64,000 bases of DNA from a virus: IMG/VR virus record IMGVR_UViG_3300030107_008258, positions 1-64,000 of that record, one strand, 5' to 3'. Below the pieces are notes generated by a model, which did not search any database, had not been told where the DNA came from, and saw nothing but the letters and a program-made list of their open reading frames with translations. The translations under genes and the position numbers were made by a program. Within the stretch, counting starts at the first letter, position 1. Every line of letters starts with the position of its first letter. Shown piece after piece: positions 41,266 to 49,174 of the stretch.

Positions 41266-41728
41266 ATACTCTAAGTTAAAAAATTCAGCTCAAACCCCCT
41301 TCCAAGCCAATAATTCAGATGCAGGTTACGATTTGTTTTCAACTGAATATTTAACTCTCGAGCCCTTCCAGAGAAAATTGGTTAGTACAGGAATAAATAT
41401 TGAAATTCCCCAAGGTTTTTATGGGAGAATTGCCCCAAGAAGCGGTTTAGCGTGTAAGAAAGGAATAGATGTAATGGCAGGAGTAATCGACTCCGGCTAT
41501 CGTGGCGAAATAAAAGTTTTGTTGATAAATTTAAATTTTGAAGGATATAATCTAACACCAAATGCTTTTGAAGCAGTGTTTGGATCGAGTAACAGAATAG
41601 AAATAAAACCGGGAGACAGAATAGCTCAATTAATAATTGAAAAATGCTATAACGTCGAATGGAAAGCAATGAAAACATTACAAACTTCCGAAAGAGGACA
41701 GGGCGGCTTTGGCAGCTCTGGAAAATAA
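41255..41728 (+). CDS. dut: dUTPase
   Basis: 157 residues from ATG 41255 (a GTG at 41246 is upstream). All five motifs are visible: NSDAGYDLFS, PRSGLACKKGID, GVIDSGYRGEIKV, PGDRIAQLII, and RGQGGFGSSG. It hydrolyses dUTP to dUMP, preventing uracil incorporation and supplying thymidylate synthesis. A ~20-residue segment between motifs 3 and 4 (NLNFEGYNLTPNAFEAVFGS) is longer than in the simplest forms. Overlap with the deaminase gene indicates coupled expression. Confidence 0.92.
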   Translation: MEIKYSKLKNSAQTPFQANNSDAGYDLFSTEYLTLEPFQRKLVSTGINIEIPQGFYGRIAPRSGLACKKGIDVMAGVIDSGYRGEIKVLLINLNFEGYNLTPNAFEAVFGSSNRIEIKPGDRIAQLIIEKCYNVEWKAMKTLQTSERGQGGFGSSGK

Positions 41729-41730
41729 TC

Positions 41731-41937
41731 ATGGGAAACTCAAATCAAGAAATTATTTCCTATAATTCTAAAATGATTGGGACCGAAGTTCGCGTAATAA
41801 AAAGCGGAGGATGGAACGGTAAAGTCGAAAGGGTTATTGATGAGGAATATTTTGAAGTATCTAAATTAGAAAACCCGCTCCAAATCGAAATTGTGTCTAT
41901 GTACGACATACGATCCCTATCACCCGAGACTTTGTGA
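41731..41937 (+). CDS. Small KOW/SH3-like hypothetical protein
   Basis: 68 residues from ATG 41731, just after the dUTPase stop. TEVRVIKSGGWNGKVERVIDEEYFEV has the look of a KOW-type SH3 barrel (VxVxxGxxxGxxGxVxxI). No other motif. Two RNA elements follow its stop. Confidence 0.45.
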   Translation: MGNSNQEIISYNSKMIGTEVRVIKSGGWNGKVERVIDEEYFEVSKLENPLQIEIVSMYDIRSLSPETL

Positions 41938-41954
41938 CACACCAGTCACCAAAA

Positions 41955-42013
41955 ACTAGACTCAATAAAAGAGGGTAAACCTTCCTTACTGAGAGTCTAG
42001 TACAACCAAAAGG
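41955..42013 (+). ncRNA. Pseudoknot RNA element, copy 4
   Basis: Helix A is ACTAGACTC (41955-41963) with GAGTCTAGT (41993-42001), nine perfect pairs. Joiners are AATAAAAGAGGG and CCTTACTGA. A short helix B, CCTT (41980-41983) with AAGG (42010-42013), interleaves with A. It starts 17 nt after the stop at 41937 and is followed directly by copy 5. Confidence 0.6.
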
Positions 42014-42017
42014 CTCG

Positions 42018-42079
42018 CTTTAGCCAATAAAATAGGGGGTTTTCTCTTCCTCACTAAGCTAAAGTCCTTTCAAAAGAGA
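42018..42079 (+). ncRNA. Pseudoknot RNA element, copy 5
   Basis: Helix A is CTTTAGC (42018-42024) with GCTAAAG (42058-42064). Joiners are AATAAAATAGGGGG and TCCTCACTAA (CTAA in place of CTGA). Helix B is TCTCT (42043-42047) with AGAGA (42075-42079). It is the tandem partner of copy 4 and lies just before the Hsp20 gene. Confidence 0.55.
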
Positions 42080-42108
42080 CATCATGGCACAGTCCCTGCT
42101 AAAAGGAC
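42064..42108 (+). promoter_or_regulatory. Hairpin that may hide the Hsp20 ribosome-binding site
   Basis: GTCCTTT (42064-42070) can pair with AAAGGAC (42102-42108), which contains the AAGGA preceding ATG 42112. The 5' arm touches helix A of copy 5, so the two structures could compete. A 16-codon reading frame (42084-42134) runs through the loop and into the hsp20 start. Confidence 0.4.
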
Positions 42109-42111
42109 GGT

Positions 42112-42468
42112 ATGTATTTACCAAATACTCTTAGCAGGGGCTTGCTTGATTTCGCAACGCCGTTATTCGATGAAATAGAGCGTACTTATAATCCGGCGTT
42201 TGCTGAGGAAGATGGAGATTACGTTTTTGAGGTAGAAATGCCCGGCTTTACAAAAGATGATGTAAAAGTCAATGTAGATGCGGCAGGGCACCTCAACCTA
42301 CAAGGAACCACAACAAGACGAGGAAAAGAGGTAAAGTTTGGACAAACTTACCATATTCCCGACAAAGCCGATCCGTCTACGGCGGATGCCTCTCTGAAAA
42401 ATGGGATTTTTAGGCTAATATTCAAAAAGAAAAATAAACACAAACCCAAAGAAATCAAAATTAAGTAA
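42112..42468 (+). CDS. Small heat shock protein Hsp20
   Basis: 118 residues of the alpha-crystallin family. DYVFEVEMPGFTKDDVKVNVDAAGHLNLQG is the start of the crystallin domain; FGQTYHIPDKADPSTADASLKNGIFRLIFKK contains the conserved A-x-xx-NGxL-type motif (SLKNGIFRL). It is short, with little N-terminal or C-terminal extension, like the Hsp20 of marine phages. It probably acts as a chaperone, perhaps for phage particle assembly. A terminator follows. Confidence 0.9.
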   Translation: MYLPNTLSRGLLDFATPLFDEIERTYNPAFAEEDGDYVFEVEMPGFTKDDVKVNVDAAGHLNLQGTTTRRGKEVKFGQTYHIPDKADPSTADASLKNGIFRLIFKKKNKHKPKEIKIK

Positions 42469-42480
42469 AGGGTTTTAAAG

Positions 42481-42505
42481 AACCGGGCTTCGGCCCGGTT
42501 TTTTT
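42481..42505 (+). terminator. Intrinsic terminator after hsp20
   Basis: AACCGGGC and GCCCGGTT around a TTCG loop (42481-42500), followed by a run of T. A textbook rho-independent terminator, 12 nt after the stop at 42468. Confidence 0.92.
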
Positions 42506-42519
42506 GTGTAATTATTAAT
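42506..42519 (+). promoter_or_regulatory. GTGTAA box before the gene at 42520
   Basis: GTGTAA lies 8 nt before ATG 42520, directly after the terminator. The same GTGTAA-8 nt-ATG spacing occurs at 48052 before ATG 48066. No good -35 was found. A candidate late promoter or leader motif. Confidence 0.3.
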
Positions 42520-42714
42520 ATGCCTCTCCCAGCGCCGAAAAAGGGTCAAGAAAAAAAAGATTTTATTAACTCTTGCATGGCAAGCCCCACCATGAACGAA
42601 GAATACTCGGACCCCAAACAACGTCTTGCAGTTTGTCATTCCCAGTACCGAAGATCCTCTAAGGCAACGACTTGGAATGAAATTGAATTTGACAACTACC
42701 TACTTTTAAAATAA
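42520..42714 (+). CDS. Small conserved phage protein with two Cys
   Basis: 64 residues. MPLPAPKKGQEKKDFINSCM and QRLAVCHSQYR follow the pattern PxxGexxxxFxxxCM...xxxRxAVCxxxw of a short protein seen near phage head or packaging genes. The two conserved Cys could bind metal. Function unknown. Confidence 0.55.
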   Translation: MPLPAPKKGQEKKDFINSCMASPTMNEEYSDPKQRLAVCHSQYRRSSKATTWNEIEFDNYLLLK

Positions 42715-42725
42715 GATTTTTTTAA

Positions 42726-42914
42726 ATGACTAATGATGTCATCTTAACTCAAGCCGCTCATGACCAATTAGTTAGTCTGATCGAACAATTAATTGAAGTT
42801 TCTATATGGCAAGACGCCGAAGCTAAAGCTAAAGATCCGATTGCAAATACCGGAGAAAGCTTCATGACTAATAAACTAAAATTAATTAGGGACACTTTGA
42901 AAAATGGATCTTGA
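42726..42914 (+). CDS. Small hypothetical protein
   Basis: 62 residues, helical. No motif. Overlaps the next coiled-coil gene by 11 nt. Function unknown. Confidence 0.4.
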   Translation: MTNDVILTQAAHDQLVSLIEQLIEVSIWQDAEAKAKDPIANTGESFMTNKLKLIRDTLKNGS

Positions 42915-43233
42915 TAAACTTTTAAAAAACTTACTGGCTCAAAAAAAAGAGTTAACGCATTCATTAGAGGTGTGTTGTAATAGCATTGGCTTTTGGGAAG
43001 AAAGGGCCGAGAAAATTTTTAAAAAAATGGACGAATTTGAAGAAGAAGCTCTTTTTTCTTCTGGAGAATCTCACGATAAAAAATTCAAAAAATTACAACG
43101 AGAATCGGGGAAAATTATGAAAAGGGTCGAATTTGAGAATAATCAGCTAGATTTGCTTGAGGCTCAAGTGTTAGACCTAGAAGAAAAAATAATAACAACG
43201 CTAGCTCGATATGCCAAAAAACAAAAAAAATAA
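42904..43233 (+). CDS. Small coiled-coil protein
   Basis: 109 residues. The sequence is dense in Lys, Glu and Leu with heptad-like spacing (LEAQVLDLEEKIITTLARYAKKQ) and a basic end, so mainly a coiled coil. Function unknown. Confidence 0.5.
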   Translation: MDLDKLLKNLLAQKKELTHSLEVCCNSIGFWEERAEKIFKKMDEFEEEALFSSGESHDKKFKKLQRESGKIMKRVEFENNQLDLLEAQVLDLEEKIITTLARYAKKQKK

Positions 43234-43378
43234 AAAATATTATTTAATCGAGTCAGTAAAAAGAAGGTGGTCATACGGAGCTTTTCCCCATTCCGAGGAA
43301 GGATTAAAAGAAGCAAAAAAATATTTATCTAACCTTCAGAAGAAAACAGATGAAAAATTGGAGATAGTTGAAAAATAA
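43211..43378 (+). CDS. Very small basic hypothetical protein
   Basis: 55 residues, beginning MPKNKKNKKYYLIESVKRRW. It overlaps the previous gene by 23 nt. Sequence YYLIESVKRRWSYGAFPHSEE then a helix is a plausible small alpha/beta fold. It stops just before the promoter at 43380. Function unknown. Confidence 0.5.
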   Translation: MPKNKKNKKYYLIESVKRRWSYGAFPHSEEGLKEAKKYLSNLQKKTDEKLEIVEK

Positions 43379-43379
43379 C

Positions 43380-43408
43380 TTGACGGGCCGCCCCGTTTAA
43401 ACTAAATT
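43380..43408 (+). promoter_or_regulatory. Sigma70-type promoter of the ribonucleotide reductase operon
   Basis: TTGACG (43380-43385), 17-nt spacer, TAAATT (43403-43408). Expected start about 43415, right at the following terminator-like hairpin. Confidence 0.6.
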
Positions 43409-43415
43409 AACTCAC

Positions 43416-43441
43416 ACACCCGCTTAGGGGTGTATTTTTTT
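43416..43441 (+). terminator. Intrinsic terminator hairpin in the nrdA leader
   Basis: ACACCC (43416-43421) and GGGTGT (43428-43433) around GCTTAG, followed by a T-run to 43441. It could end transcripts from upstream. A transcript from the promoter at 43380 would begin with this hairpin, so it may attenuate nrdA or protect the 5' end. Confidence 0.7.
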
Positions 43442-43447
43442 CTACAG

Positions 43448-45862
43448 ATGGAAATAAAAGTAAAAAAGAGAAACGGCAAATTAGAAGAATTTGATGTAGA
43501 GAAGATAAACAAGTGTGTTTATCGAGCTTGCGCAGACATTGACGGAAATAATGTATCTGCGAGCGAAGTAATACTCGATGCCCAATTACAACTTTACGAC
43601 AAGATTACTACTAAGGAGATAGACGAAGCTCTAATTTTATCCGCCCGAGCCAAAATAGAGAAAGAACCCAACTACAGCAATGTTGCCGCTGCTCTAGCAG
43701 TTAACGCTCTTTATAAAGAAGTATTTAGAGAAAGCGTAGATTCTGACACCTTTGACCTCCAATACAAAAAATCGTTTGTACAAGGAGTTAAAAAATTAGT
43801 AAAAAATGAAATCCTAAGCCCTAAGCTTTTAGACTATGACTTAAAAAAGCTTTCCGAAGCCATTGACCCCGAACGAGATAAAAAATTTAAATACTTAGGA
43901 TTACAAATTTTAATAGACAGATACTTTATCCGTATCAATAATAAAATTATTGAGTCTCCGCAGGCTTTCTGGATGAGGATCGCTATGGGGCTAGCTTTAA
44001 ATGAAGACGATAAAGAAGAAAGAGCCATTGAGTTCTATAACCTTTTTAGCAATCTGCTGTACACTCCTTCCACACCTACCTTATTTAATAGTGGCACTAC
44101 TCACTCTCAACTAAGTTCATGTTACTTAAATACATTTGATGACAGCATCGACGGAATCTTCGAAGGAGTCTGGCAAGAAGCCCGCAAAAGTAAGCATGCC
44201 GGAGGTCTTGGCTTTGATGTTACTAATTTTCGTGCTTCTGGGGCTTTTATCAAAGGCACAAACGGGATTTCTGGAGGTCTTGTGCCATGGCTCAAAATCC
44301 TCAATGACACACTCGTCGCAGTAAACCAAGGCGGCAAAAGACCCGGCGCGGGATGCGCTTACCTTGAGCCTTGGCATCTTGATTTTGAAGACTTTTTAAA
44401 TCTCCGGCGAAACACTGGTGACGAAAGGCTTCGTTGCCATGATATGAATACCGCTTCATGGATTCCTGACCTTTTCATGAAAAAAGTACAGGAAGATGCT
44501 GACTGGTATATGTTTTGCCCGTCTGACTGCCGTGAACTTCATGAAGCTTACGGAGAGGACTTTGAAGAGTCTTACGATTATTACCGCCAGAAAGCAGAAG
44601 AAGGCGAACTTAAAAATTTCCGTGTTGTTAAAGCTAAAGAACTCTGGAAGAAAATGCTTAAGGTCTTATTTGAAACTTCCCACCCTTGGGTGACATTTAA
44701 AGACCCCTCTAATATCCGATACAGCAACCAGCATCAAGGCACGGTTCATTCTAGTAACCTTTGCACTGAAATTCTTTTACATACGAAACCTTCCCAATAT
44801 AAAGATGGAGAAAAAATAGAAATAGGAGAAACAGCAGTATGTAATTTAGGAAGCGTAAATTTAAAAAACCATCTTGGCGACAATGGGTTAAATAAAGATC
44901 TTCTAGCTTCGACTATTAAAACTGCCATCCGGCTTTTGGATAATGTAATTGATTTGAATTTTTATCCAACTAAAGAAGCAGAGAACGCTAACATGCAGCA
45001 TCGTCCGATTGGGCTCGGTATGATGGCTACCCATGATATTCTACAGATTCTCGATATCCAATACGATTCAGATAAAGCTGTAAAATTTATAGACGAACTG
45101 ACAGAATTCTTTTCTTATAACGCAATCCTCTCCTCCAGCGAGCTAGCTAAAGAAAGGGGTAGTTATAAAACTTACTCTGGCTCTCTCTGGGAAAAGGGTC
45201 ATCTTCCTATTGACACTTATAACACTCTCTTAGATTTTAGAAAAAAATCACCCAAGACCCCCGTGCGGGGAAAACTCGATTGGAAAAAAGTAAGGGAGCA
45301 TATATCTAAATACGGAATGCGTAATAGCAACACTATGGCGATAGCTCCCACCGCTACTATTGGCTATATTAACGGGGTAGAACAAAGCATCGAACCAAAC
45401 TTTTCGGTAATGTTTGTTTACGAATGTAAGAGTGGAAACTTTTATGTCGTTAACGAACAGTTTGTGAATGACATGAAAAAAGAGGGAGTGTGGAGTCCTA
45501 ATTTTGCTGAAGCTGTAAAAGAGGTCGATGGAGATGTGATGCTTTTAGATATTCCAAAACATCTTCAAGAAAAATACAAGACTGCTTTTGACCGGGATAT
45601 GTTTAAGTTAATTGAATGCAACGCTGCTCGACAAAAATGGATCGATCAAGGCATATCTTTTAACTTATACAATAAAGGAACTAGTTTAAAATACTTAAAT
45701 GATATTTATATGGCTGCATGGGAGGCCGGGCTTAAGACTACTTATTATCTACGCAATCGGGGCGCATCTAAAGTAGAAAAATCCACTAAAAAAGAATTCA
45801 CTGAAGAAGAACAGATAGCTTGCTCTATCGCAAACCCAGAATCGTGTGAGGCTTGTCAGTAA
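43448..45862 (+). CDS. nrdA: Ribonucleotide reductase class I, large subunit
   Basis: 804 residues from ATG 43448 (a GTG at 43430 lies in the hairpin). ATP-cone at the start (VKKRNGKLEEFDVEKIN). Catalytic motifs: LSSCYLNTF, NLCTEI (the Asn-Cys-Glu active site), MAPTATIGYIN-like APTATIGYINGVEQSIEP, and TTYYLRNRGA with the paired Tyr of the radical pathway. The C-terminus ends CEACQ, the redox-active pair. It makes deoxyribonucleotides for phage DNA together with the small subunit at 46625. A glycosyltransferase gene lies between the two. Confidence 0.95.
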   Translation: MEIKVKKRNGKLEEFDVEKINKCVYRACADIDGNNVSASEVILDAQLQLYDKITTKEIDEALILSARAKIEKEPNYSNVAAALAVNALYKEVFRESVDSDTFDLQYKKSFVQGVKKLVKNEILSPKLLDYDLKKLSEAIDPERDKKFKYLGLQILIDRYFIRINNKIIESPQAFWMRIAMGLALNEDDKEERAIEFYNLFSNLLYTPSTPTLFNSGTTHSQLSSCYLNTFDDSIDGIFEGVWQEARKSKHAGGLGFDVTNFRASGAFIKGTNGISGGLVPWLKILNDTLVAVNQGGKRPGAGCAYLEPWHLDFEDFLNLRRNTGDERLRCHDMNTASWIPDLFMKKVQEDADWYMFCPSDCRELHEAYGEDFEESYDYYRQKAEEGELKNFRVVKAKELWKKMLKVLFETSHPWVTFKDPSNIRYSNQHQGTVHSSNLCTEILLHTKPSQYKDGEKIEIGETAVCNLGSVNLKNHLGDNGLNKDLLASTIKTAIRLLDNVIDLNFYPTKEAENANMQHRPIGLGMMATHDILQILDIQYDSDKAVKFIDELTEFFSYNAILSSSELAKERGSYKTYSGSLWEKGHLPIDTYNTLLDFRKKSPKTPVRGKLDWKKVREHISKYGMRNSNTMAIAPTATIGYINGVEQSIEPNFSVMFVYECKSGNFYVVNEQFVNDMKKEGVWSPNFAEAVKEVDGDVMLLDIPKHLQEKYKTAFDRDMFKLIECNAARQKWIDQGISFNLYNKGTSLKYLNDIYMAAWEAGLKTTYYLRNRGASKVEKSTKKEFTEEEQIACSIANPESCEACQ

Positions 45863-46620
45863 TGGACTATGATAAAATTAATATATTCTATCCTGTAATT
45901 GGATTTACAGGAATGGTTCACTCTGAATATATGATGAGTACCATTAACCTCATGTCCTTGTGTCGTCAAAAAAATATAAAAATTGGATTGAGATCTATAT
46001 GGTTTGAAAGTTTAATTAGTCGAGCAAGAAATGCCTCAGTTGCCTTCATGCTAAACAAAGACTATACTCACTTACTCTTTATTGATACTGATATGAATTT
46101 CGCCGCGCCTGATGTCTTAAAACTGATCGATGCGGATGAAGACGTTACAGTAGGGGTTTACCCTAAAAAATACTTTAACGGGCAAAAAGTTGAAGCTATG
46201 GGGTCCACAGGTAAGTTTCCTGAACACTGGAGGCATTTAGCTACTGATTTTTCAACTGAAATAAAACCAGAAATGGCATTAAAAGCAAAAGACGATCCAA
46301 TAATTGAAGCCGAATATGCCGCTACTGGCTTTATGCTTATAAAACGCGAATGTATAGAAAAAATAATTGCTGCTAAACCTGAAATAAAATACACTAACGA
46401 TATTGATGGCTATATGGAAGCGGGAGATAATTTTTACGACATCTTTCAATGCAAAGTAAACCCTAATACTAAAAAATACGAGAGCGAAGATTATGGTTTC
46501 TGTAAGTTATGGCGATCCCTAGGAGGCAAAATAAATGTTGTAACAGACATTAGTCTTGGCCATCGAGGTTTTAACACTTATATGGGCAATTTAAAATTTC
46601 AAATGAATTATTTTGGTTAG
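45862..46620 (+). CDS. GT-A glycosyltransferase-like protein between nrdA and nrdB
   Basis: 252 residues from ATG 45862, overlapping the nrdA stop (TAATG). FYPVIGFTGMVHSEYM at the start, then THLLFIDTDMNFAAPDVLKLI with a DxD metal motif, EYAATGFMLIKRECIE and ESEDYGFCKLWRSLGG. Phage homologues are common in this fold. It lacks a signal peptide. Possible role in glycosylating phage DNA bases or virion parts; acceptor unknown. Position inside the reductase operon raises a nucleotide link. Confidence 0.72.
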   Translation: MDYDKINIFYPVIGFTGMVHSEYMMSTINLMSLCRQKNIKIGLRSIWFESLISRARNASVAFMLNKDYTHLLFIDTDMNFAAPDVLKLIDADEDVTVGVYPKKYFNGQKVEAMGSTGKFPEHWRHLATDFSTEIKPEMALKAKDDPIIEAEYAATGFMLIKRECIEKIIAAKPEIKYTNDIDGYMEAGDNFYDIFQCKVNPNTKKYESEDYGFCKLWRSLGGKINVVTDISLGHRGFNTYMGNLKFQMNYFG

Positions 46621-46624
46621 TACG

Positions 46625-47641
46625 ATGAGCGATTCAAAAACAGGACAAATACTAGGAAAAGATATAGCGGGTGTAAATTGCATACTACCGCATAAACACA
46701 AGACTGCGTGGGATTTATTTTTAAAAGGCTGCGCTAATAACTGGATGCCCACTGAAATATCCATGGCTGAAGACATTAAGCAATGGAAAAATGGAGAAAT
46801 AACAGATGATGAAAAACTTTTGGTCAAACGTTCACTCGGCTTTTTTGCTGGGAGTGAATCTCTTGTTGGTAACAATCTTTTGCTTAGTGGGTTTCGGTAT
46901 ATTACTGACGCTGAGTGTCGTCAGTATATTTTACGACAAGCGTTCGAGGAAAGCCTTCATAATCTTACTATTGTTTATGTTTGTGATTCTTTGGGTCTTA
47001 AAATAGATGAAGTTTACCGCGCTTACGAAAACATCCCCTCTATTAAAGCTAAAGATGATTTCCTTATGGAAATTACTACAGACTTAAGTAGGCCAGACTT
47101 TAACGCTCACACTCAAGAGGGTAAAAAAGAAATTTTAAGAAATTTTATTACTTACTGGATTGTATGCGAAGGAATATTTTTCTTTAGCGGCTTTGCGATG
47201 CTTTTAGCTTTGGGGAGGCAAAATAAAATGCAAGGCATAGCTGACCAAATAAAATACACCCTCCGCGATGAAAGTTCCCATATTCAATTTGGGACTTATG
47301 CTATTAATCAGATTATAGAACAAAATCCTAAAATATGGAATAAAGCGTTTCAGCAGGAAGTAACAGAACATGTACAGAAAGCTGTACAACTAGAGATAGC
47401 TTACGCCAAGGATGTGTTACCGCGAGGTATTTTAGGCCTTAATGCAGATATGTTTGTCGATTATATGCATTATATTGGCAACCGGCGTTTAGAGGGCATT
47501 GGCTTAGAATATCGCTTTCCTAGCGATAAAAACCCCTTCCCTTGGCTGGGAGAAGTAGTTGACGTTCAAGCTATGGGCAACTTCTTTGAACGTAGAGTTA
47601 GGGAATATCAACAATCGGGTTCCCTTGAAGACGACTTTTAA
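46625..47641 (+). CDS. nrdB: Ribonucleotide reductase small subunit, class Ic type (Tyr-free)
   Basis: 338 residues from ATG 46625 (TTG at 46613 lies in the previous gene). Metal ligands are E78 (AGSESLVGNN), E109 and H112 (EESLHNLTI), E182 (CEGIFFFSG), E216 and H219 (RDESSHIQ). The residue where a Tyr radical normally sits is I116. Subtracting 11 from the known Chlamydia trachomatis R2 numbers (E89, E120, H123, F127, E193, E227, H230) gives exactly these seven positions. This points to class Ic, which uses a Mn/Fe cofactor. The C-terminal tail (SGSLEDDF) is for binding the large subunit. Confidence 0.93.
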   Translation: MSDSKTGQILGKDIAGVNCILPHKHKTAWDLFLKGCANNWMPTEISMAEDIKQWKNGEITDDEKLLVKRSLGFFAGSESLVGNNLLLSGFRYITDAECRQYILRQAFEESLHNLTIVYVCDSLGLKIDEVYRAYENIPSIKAKDDFLMEITTDLSRPDFNAHTQEGKKEILRNFITYWIVCEGIFFFSGFAMLLALGRQNKMQGIADQIKYTLRDESSHIQFGTYAINQIIEQNPKIWNKAFQQEVTEHVQKAVQLEIAYAKDVLPRGILGLNADMFVDYMHYIGNRRLEGIGLEYRFPSDKNPFPWLGEVVDVQAMGNFFERRVREYQQSGSLEDDF

Positions 47642-47662
47642 TGTAACAGTTTATGAACAACA

Positions 47663-47857
47663 ATGTCACGATTTAAATTCTCCACTGAGTCTTTCATGTT
47701 GGGCCAAATTTCTTGCGAAATGATCGCCTTGTCCCAGCACCTAAATCAAAATAACGGGGAAAAGCTTAATGGGGAATTAGTCGAACTTGACAAAATAATA
47801 AACCGAGTTAATAGAGTGAAAGAGATAATGCTTAGAAAGGATAAAGAAAATGCCTAA
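47663..47857 (+). CDS. Small hypothetical protein
   Basis: 64 residues, helical. No motif seen. Overlaps the next gene by 8 nt. Function unknown. Confidence 0.4.
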   Translation: MSRFKFSTESFMLGQISCEMIALSQHLNQNNGEKLNGELVELDKIINRVNRVKEIMLRKDKENA

Positions 47858-48047
47858 TGTATCTGAATTTGAAAGAAATAAGCCGCGAGAAACTTACTCG
47901 GCTATTATAAAAGTTAAAGAAAAGTATGAGACTTTACTTAGGGAGACTGTGATTATGGAGGATACAGATGCGGTTAGGGTAGAGATGGCAAGAGTTTTCT
48001 TAAGGGACTTAAAAGAAATTTTTCAAAAATTCAAATCTGGCAACTAA
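47850..48047 (+). CDS. Small hypothetical protein
   Basis: 65 residues, all helical with many charged residues. No motif. Overlaps the previous gene and ends just before the GTGTAA/ACAATAT repeat. Function unknown. Confidence 0.4.
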   Translation: MPNVSEFERNKPRETYSAIIKVKEKYETLLRETVIMEDTDAVRVEMARVFLRDLKEIFQKFKSGN

Positions 48048-48065
48048 TATTGTGTAACAATATAC
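48047..48065 (+). promoter_or_regulatory. Palindromic GTGTAA box before the DUF2589 gene
   Basis: ATATTGT and ACAATAT (48047-48053, 48057-48063) form a perfect 7-bp inverted repeat around GTA. GTGTAA (48052-48057) is 8 nt before ATG 48066, the same spacing as at 42506. Possible operator or late promoter. Confidence 0.35.
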
Positions 48066-48686
48066 ATGGCTAGTATAGCAGATCAATTCAAAGGGCTCCC
48101 AATTGGGACACTCATCGCGGAACCGTTGCTTGGAGCAGCGAAAGCACAGGGCCAATTAGCCCACACAACGGAAAACTTTATCAAAGATATCGGGCTAGAA
48201 GACGATGGGAATGGAAACCTTAAGGCTCGAACAGTAGAGTTCGATTACGATGCACCTATCGAATCAAAAGACGCAAATGGAGCTATTACAACAAAAATTG
48301 AAAACAGAAAACTTAAAGTCCCATTGCTTTCAGTTATACAAACCCCAAATCTAGGGGTAAAAAAAGCTACCGTAGACTTCGATATGGAAGTCAAGTCTAG
48401 CACTCAAGACACTAGCTCTGTAAACACCCAGACCGACCTTAGCGTTAAATATGATAATTGGTGGTCACCTGTAAAAGTAGATCTAAAGGCTTCAGTATCT
48501 ACTAAAAGTGAAAATATTAGGAAAACTGATAATTCCGCAAAATATACCGTTCATGTAGAAGCTCGTGACGACGGGGCTCCAGAAGGCTTAATGAAAGTTC
48601 TTGACATTCTCGGGGCAGCTATTCAACCTGTTCCTGCTGGTGGAGGCGGCGGAGGCTCCTCATCTGGCGGCAGTGGTAGTAATTAA
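48066..48686 (+). CDS. DUF2589 domain protein
   Basis: 206 residues. IGTLIAEPLLGAAKAQGQLAHTTENFIKDIGL is the DUF2589 N-terminal helix-rich motif; VPLLSVIQTPNLGVKKATVDFDMEV follows as beta strands. The C-terminus is a Gly/Ser linker (AGGGGGGSSSGGSGSN). DUF2589 proteins come in paired bacterial operons and their role is unknown. The next gene shares the same beta region. Possibly a self-assembling or virion-associated protein. Confidence 0.7.
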   Translation: MASIADQFKGLPIGTLIAEPLLGAAKAQGQLAHTTENFIKDIGLEDDGNGNLKARTVEFDYDAPIESKDANGAITTKIENRKLKVPLLSVIQTPNLGVKKATVDFDMEVKSSTQDTSSVNTQTDLSVKYDNWWSPVKVDLKASVSTKSENIRKTDNSAKYTVHVEARDDGAPEGLMKVLDILGAAIQPVPAGGGGGGSSSGGSGSN

Positions 48687-49162
48687 TGGCTGACGACAAA
48701 TTACCTTATTCAAAATCTGGATCATTTAAAGGTGCTCCTGCGCTAAAAACGTTCGATCACCTGATCCAATGTCTCTATAATTCTGTAGTTTATGCTCAAC
48801 GGTATGTAGAAACCGAGCATTTAAAACGAGTTATAGGGACGTATTTTGATGAATATGGACGACCCATTACAAAAAAAGTCGTCCTTCCCACGACTGAAGG
48901 AGACCAAGAGGTAGAGATACCGTTAATGACCCTAGCTGGTCATAACCACCTTAAAATAGACACTTTAGAAATGGAATTTGATGTAGATTTAGGCCAGTTT
49001 GAGAATGAAGACAACCACAAAAAGCGCCGAATGATCGCCATGATTGGACGCAAGGACCCTAAAAATACTTTAGCGAAAGTCAAGCTTACTATAAAAAATG
49101 GCGACACCCCTGAAGGACTCGCAAGAATAAACGATAAAATTGTAAAAACTATCCCCACTTAA
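48686..49162 (+). CDS. DUF2589-related partner protein
   Basis: 158 residues. EVEIPLMTLAGHNHLKIDTLEMEFDVDL matches the second half of the preceding DUF2589 protein (VPLLSVIQTPNLGVKKATVDFDMEV), but the N-terminal AEPLL helix is absent and replaced by an unrelated helical region. It ends TPEGLARINDKI, similar to PEGLMKVLDIL before it. One-base overlap with the preceding gene supports a paired function, unknown. Confidence 0.6.
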   Translation: MADDKLPYSKSGSFKGAPALKTFDHLIQCLYNSVVYAQRYVETEHLKRVIGTYFDEYGRPITKKVVLPTTEGDQEVEIPLMTLAGHNHLKIDTLEMEFDVDLGQFENEDNHKKRRMIAMIGRKDPKNTLAKVKLTIKNGDTPEGLARINDKIVKTIPT

Positions 49163-49174
49163 TATAATATAGTC
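49163..49174 (+). promoter_or_regulatory. TATAAT -10 element before the gene at 49175
   Basis: TATAAT at 49163-49168, with TTGTAA 17 nt upstream (49140-49145). Expected start is at about 49174-49177, on ATG 49175, so leaderless. Confidence 0.45.

Noticed and set aside
44122-44377. Minus-strand open frames inside nrdA
   Set aside because: The region is clearly nrdA coding; these are shadows.
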